Below are positions 6,862 to 8,601 of a stretch of 8,601 nucleotides of DNA, piece after piece. Below the pieces are notes generated by a model that was given only the letters and a program-made list of their open reading frames with translations, searched no databases and was not told where the DNA came from. The DNA is from an uncultured Saprospiraceae bacterium (lineage in GTDB: Bacteria; Bacteroidota; Bacteroidia; Chitinophagales; Saprospiraceae). The DNA is taken from assembly GCA_937952155.1 (NCBI GenBank), contig CALFYH010000435.1, positions 1 through 8,601 on the forward strand. The letters are read 5' to 3'. The position numbers were made by a program, and so were the translations under genes. Positions within the stretch are counted from its first letter, which is position 1. Every line of letters starts with the position of its first letter.

Positions 6862-8193
6862 TTACAAATAACCTACATAATTGTGAGGCGTTACTTCCAG
6901 AAGTTCAGCCTTAATATTGTCTATAACATTCAGATTATGGATGAAATGGTGAATATCTTCTTTAGTAACTTTGGCCTTGCCTCGGGTCAAATCCTTAAGT
7001 GCCTCATAAGGTGAAGGGTACATCTCTCTTCTCAGAATATTTTGAATAGCTTCGGCTACAACAGCCCAGTTTTGATCTAGATCATCGCTTAAGGCTTGTT
7101 CATTCAATAATAACTTATCTATACCTTTTTGCATAGATTTTAAAGCTATTAAAGTATGTCCAAATGGAACGCCAAGATTTCTCAAAACGGTAGAATCTGT
7201 AAGGTCACGCTGCAATCTTGAGATAGGCAATTTGTCCGCTAAATGTCCAAAAACAGCATTTGCCATTCCTGCATTACCTTCCGCATTCTCGAAATCTATA
7301 GGATTGACTTTGTGTGGCATGGCGGACGAACCTATTTCTCCTGCTTTGACTTTTTGCTTAAAATAATCCATAGAAATGTATGTCCACATATCTCTACAAA
7401 AGTCTATTAATATTGTATTGATCCGCTTCCAAGAATGGCAGATGGCAGACACATCATCATAGTGTGCTATTTGAGTTGTGTATTTTGATCTTTTTAAGCC
7501 TAGGTCTGCTGTAAATTTATCTGCAAATTCTAGCCAATCAATCTGTGGATAGGTGACTTTATGTGCATTGAAATTACCGGTAGCACCACCGAATTTACAT
7601 TTAATGACGACCTTTTGAAGTTGGGTCATTTCTTCGTCTAGTCTTTCTGCGTAAACAGCAAATTCTTTGCCTAATGTGGTCGGTGAAGCGGCTTGTCCAT
7701 GAGTTCTTGCCAGCATAGGGATACCTTTGTACTCCACGGATTTCTCGCGGATAGCGTCTAGGATTTTATGTATTTGCGGCAACATCACTTTATCTATTGC
7801 ATCCTTCATCATGAGCGGAAATGCAGTATTATTTATATCTTGAGATGTCAATCCAAAATGCACAAATTCGCGATATTTTCCAAGGCCATTTTCGTCCAAT
7901 TTTTCTTTTATATAATACTCTACTGCCTTCACATCGTGATTGGTAATTTTTTCTATGGATTTTATTTTTTCAGCGGCACTTTGATCCATTTGCATATAAA
8001 TTTTATCTAAAATTTCATTAGCATTATCTGATATAGTAGATAATTGCGGCAATGAAATGGCTCGCAGTGCTTTTAAGTATTGTATCTCTATGAAAACTCT
8101 GTACCTGATTAAGGCATACTCTGAAAAGTATTCTGAAAGTTCGGATGTGATTTGGTGGTATCGGCCATCAAGTGGAGATAATGAAGTAAGCAT
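6862..8193 (-). CDS. purB: Adenylosuccinate lyase PurB
   Basis: Cytoplasmic enzyme of purine synthesis. It removes fumarate from SAICAR to give AICAR and from adenylosuccinate to give AMP. The 443-residue product belongs to the E. coli-type branch (456 residues) and is similar along its length; it lacks only the last few residues after NYVGYL. With the start at 8193, visible motifs are SPLDGRY at 6-12, NHDVKAVEYY at 85-94, TSQDIN at 116-121, RTHGQ at 163-167 (His165 aligns with catalytic His171 of E. coli) and the superfamily signature GSSAMPHKVNP at 288-298. The last carries the mobile-loop serine pair, of which one is the catalytic base. The start at 8193 puts SPLDGRY at the usual depth and one base after the ppk stop. 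An in-frame ATG at 8241 would overlap ppk by 47 bases and adds residues not seen in the family. No defect seen. Confidence 0.97.
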   Translation of the reverse strand: MLTSLSPLDGRYHQITSELSEYFSEYALIRYRVFIEIQYLKALRAISLPQLSTISDNANEILDKIYMQMDQSAAEKIKSIEKITNHDVKAVEYYIKEKLDENGLGKYREFVHFGLTSQDINNTAFPLMMKDAIDKVMLPQIHKILDAIREKSVEYKGIPMLARTHGQAASPTTLGKEFAVYAERLDEEMTQLQKVVIKCKFGGATGNFNAHKVTYPQIDWLEFADKFTADLGLKRSKYTTQIAHYDDVSAICHSWKRINTILIDFCRDMWTYISMDYFKQKVKAGEIGSSAMPHKVNPIDFENAEGNAGMANAVFGHLADKLPISRLQRDLTDSTVLRNLGVPFGHTLIALKSMQKGIDKLLLNEQALSDDLDQNWAVVAEAIQNILRREMYPSPYEALKDLTRGKAKVTKEDIHHFIHNLNVIDNIKAELLEVTPHNYVGYL

Positions 8194-8197
8194 GTTA
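8191..8197 (-). promoter_or_regulatory. ppk-purB stop/start junction (TAACATG)
   Basis: The TAA of ppk (8197-8195) and the ATG of purB (8193-8191) are separated by a single base. Upstream there is only an A-rich, weakly purine-rich stretch (aaagaaaatataac), no good Shine-Dalgarno site. That is normal for Bacteroidota and fits reinitiation or coupling by the ribosome finishing ppk. No promoter was seen between the genes. Confidence 0.7.
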
Positions 8198-8601
8198 TAT
8201 ATTTTCTTTGATTTGATCTGATAGGGTAGAGGAATCTTCATTCCTTTTTATAAAATAATACGTCTCAGTTTGACTTCTTACAGCAATATCATTTGTATTT
8301 TTTTTATACTTATTGGATAGTTTTGCATCAATGATTCGCGATTTTACATTGTCATTGAGCTGGATATTGATACAAGTAATGATGGTTTTTGCAATGTCAG
8401 GATCTAGCACCGGAAAAACAGTTTCTACTCTAAAATGCAGATTTCTGACCATCCAATCTGCCGATGAAAGATACACTTCTTGCTTGCCATTATTATGAAA
8501 TATAAATACTCTAGAATGTTCTAGATATCGATCTATAATAGATATGGCTTCGATGTTTTCGCTCATACCTTTTTGTCCAGGAACAAGGCAACATATACCT
8601 C
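8195..8601 (-). CDS. ppk: Polyphosphate kinase 1, C-terminal part (5'-partial)
   Basis: PPK1 reversibly transfers the gamma phosphate of ATP onto polyphosphate. Only the last 134 residues are inside the window; the frame is open to the right edge. The sequence starts GICCLVPGQKGMSENI and aligns without gaps to E. coli PPK from just after Arg564. The edge codon ends in GA, compatible with that arginine. IIDRYLEHSR follows; its His (codon 8518-8516) corresponds to E. coli His592, an active-site histidine of the C-terminal phospholipase D-like domain. VYLSSADWMVRNL and FPVLDP are also conserved. The autophosphorylated histidine lies outside the window. The tail is about 12 residues longer than in E. 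coli. The ATG at 8566 is an internal methionine, not a start. It lies directly upstream of purB and probably shares its transcript. Confidence 0.97.
   Translation of the reverse strand, partial: GICCLVPGQKGMSENIEAISIIDRYLEHSRVFIFHNNGKQEVYLSSADWMVRNLHFRVETVFPVLDPDIAKTIITCINIQLNDNVKSRIIDAKLSNKYKKNTNDIAVRSQTETYYFIKRNEDSSTLSDQIKENI

Noticed and set aside
8194..8241. Longer purB reading from ATG 8241, with AAAGGA directly upstream
   Set aside because: The purine stretch abuts the ATG with no spacing and is part of the ppk coding sequence. The extra 16 residues are absent from the family and would overlap ppk.
8195..8566. A separate small gene of 123 residues upstream of purB
   Set aside because: The sequence is continuous with PPK1 beyond the ATG at 8566 (GICCLVPGQKG precedes it), so it is the C-terminus of ppk and not an independent gene.

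Overview
The window looks like an AT-rich chromosomal segment from a Bacteroidota bacterium, most likely of the Saprospiraceae or a related group. The main reason is the left-hand gene. It encodes a giant secreted protein of HYR-type and Ig-like modules with a dockerin-like segment, and it ends in a type A sorting domain of the type IX secretion system (T9SS), which is essentially confined to this phylum. The gene order and lack of strong Shine-Dalgarno sites also fit. Genus-level placement is not possible from this sequence alone.

Layout. Positions 1-6732 (+) are the 3' part of one very long gene with at least 2243 codons visible. The frame is open at the left edge and no signal peptide is visible, so the true start lies outside the window. 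The product is a cell-surface or secreted modular protein. It begins with Cys-rich HYR-like modules, followed by a ten-copy tandem array of ~71-residue Ig-like repeats (2065-4206). The HYR-type modules then return, followed by a carboxypeptidase-regulatory-like segment, a dockerin-like segment, a cohesin-like domain and the T9SS sorting domain. A strong intrinsic terminator (6757-6791) follows the tandem stop codons TAG TAA.

On the minus strand, converging on that terminator, are two housekeeping genes read right to left. First comes the 3' end of ppk (polyphosphate kinase 1; 8195-8601, cut by the right edge), then purB (adenylosuccinate lyase; 6862-8193). The ppk stop and purB start are one base apart, so the two are probably co-transcribed and translationally coupled. 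That links polyphosphate/ATP turnover with AMP and IMP synthesis at the level of expression.

No RNA genes, insertion sequences, CRISPR arrays or defence genes were seen. The most interesting structure is the internal architecture of the giant protein. Six of its ten Ig repeats form two copies of an exact 651-nt three-domain unit. The whole array sits between two copies of a larger, older three-part module.
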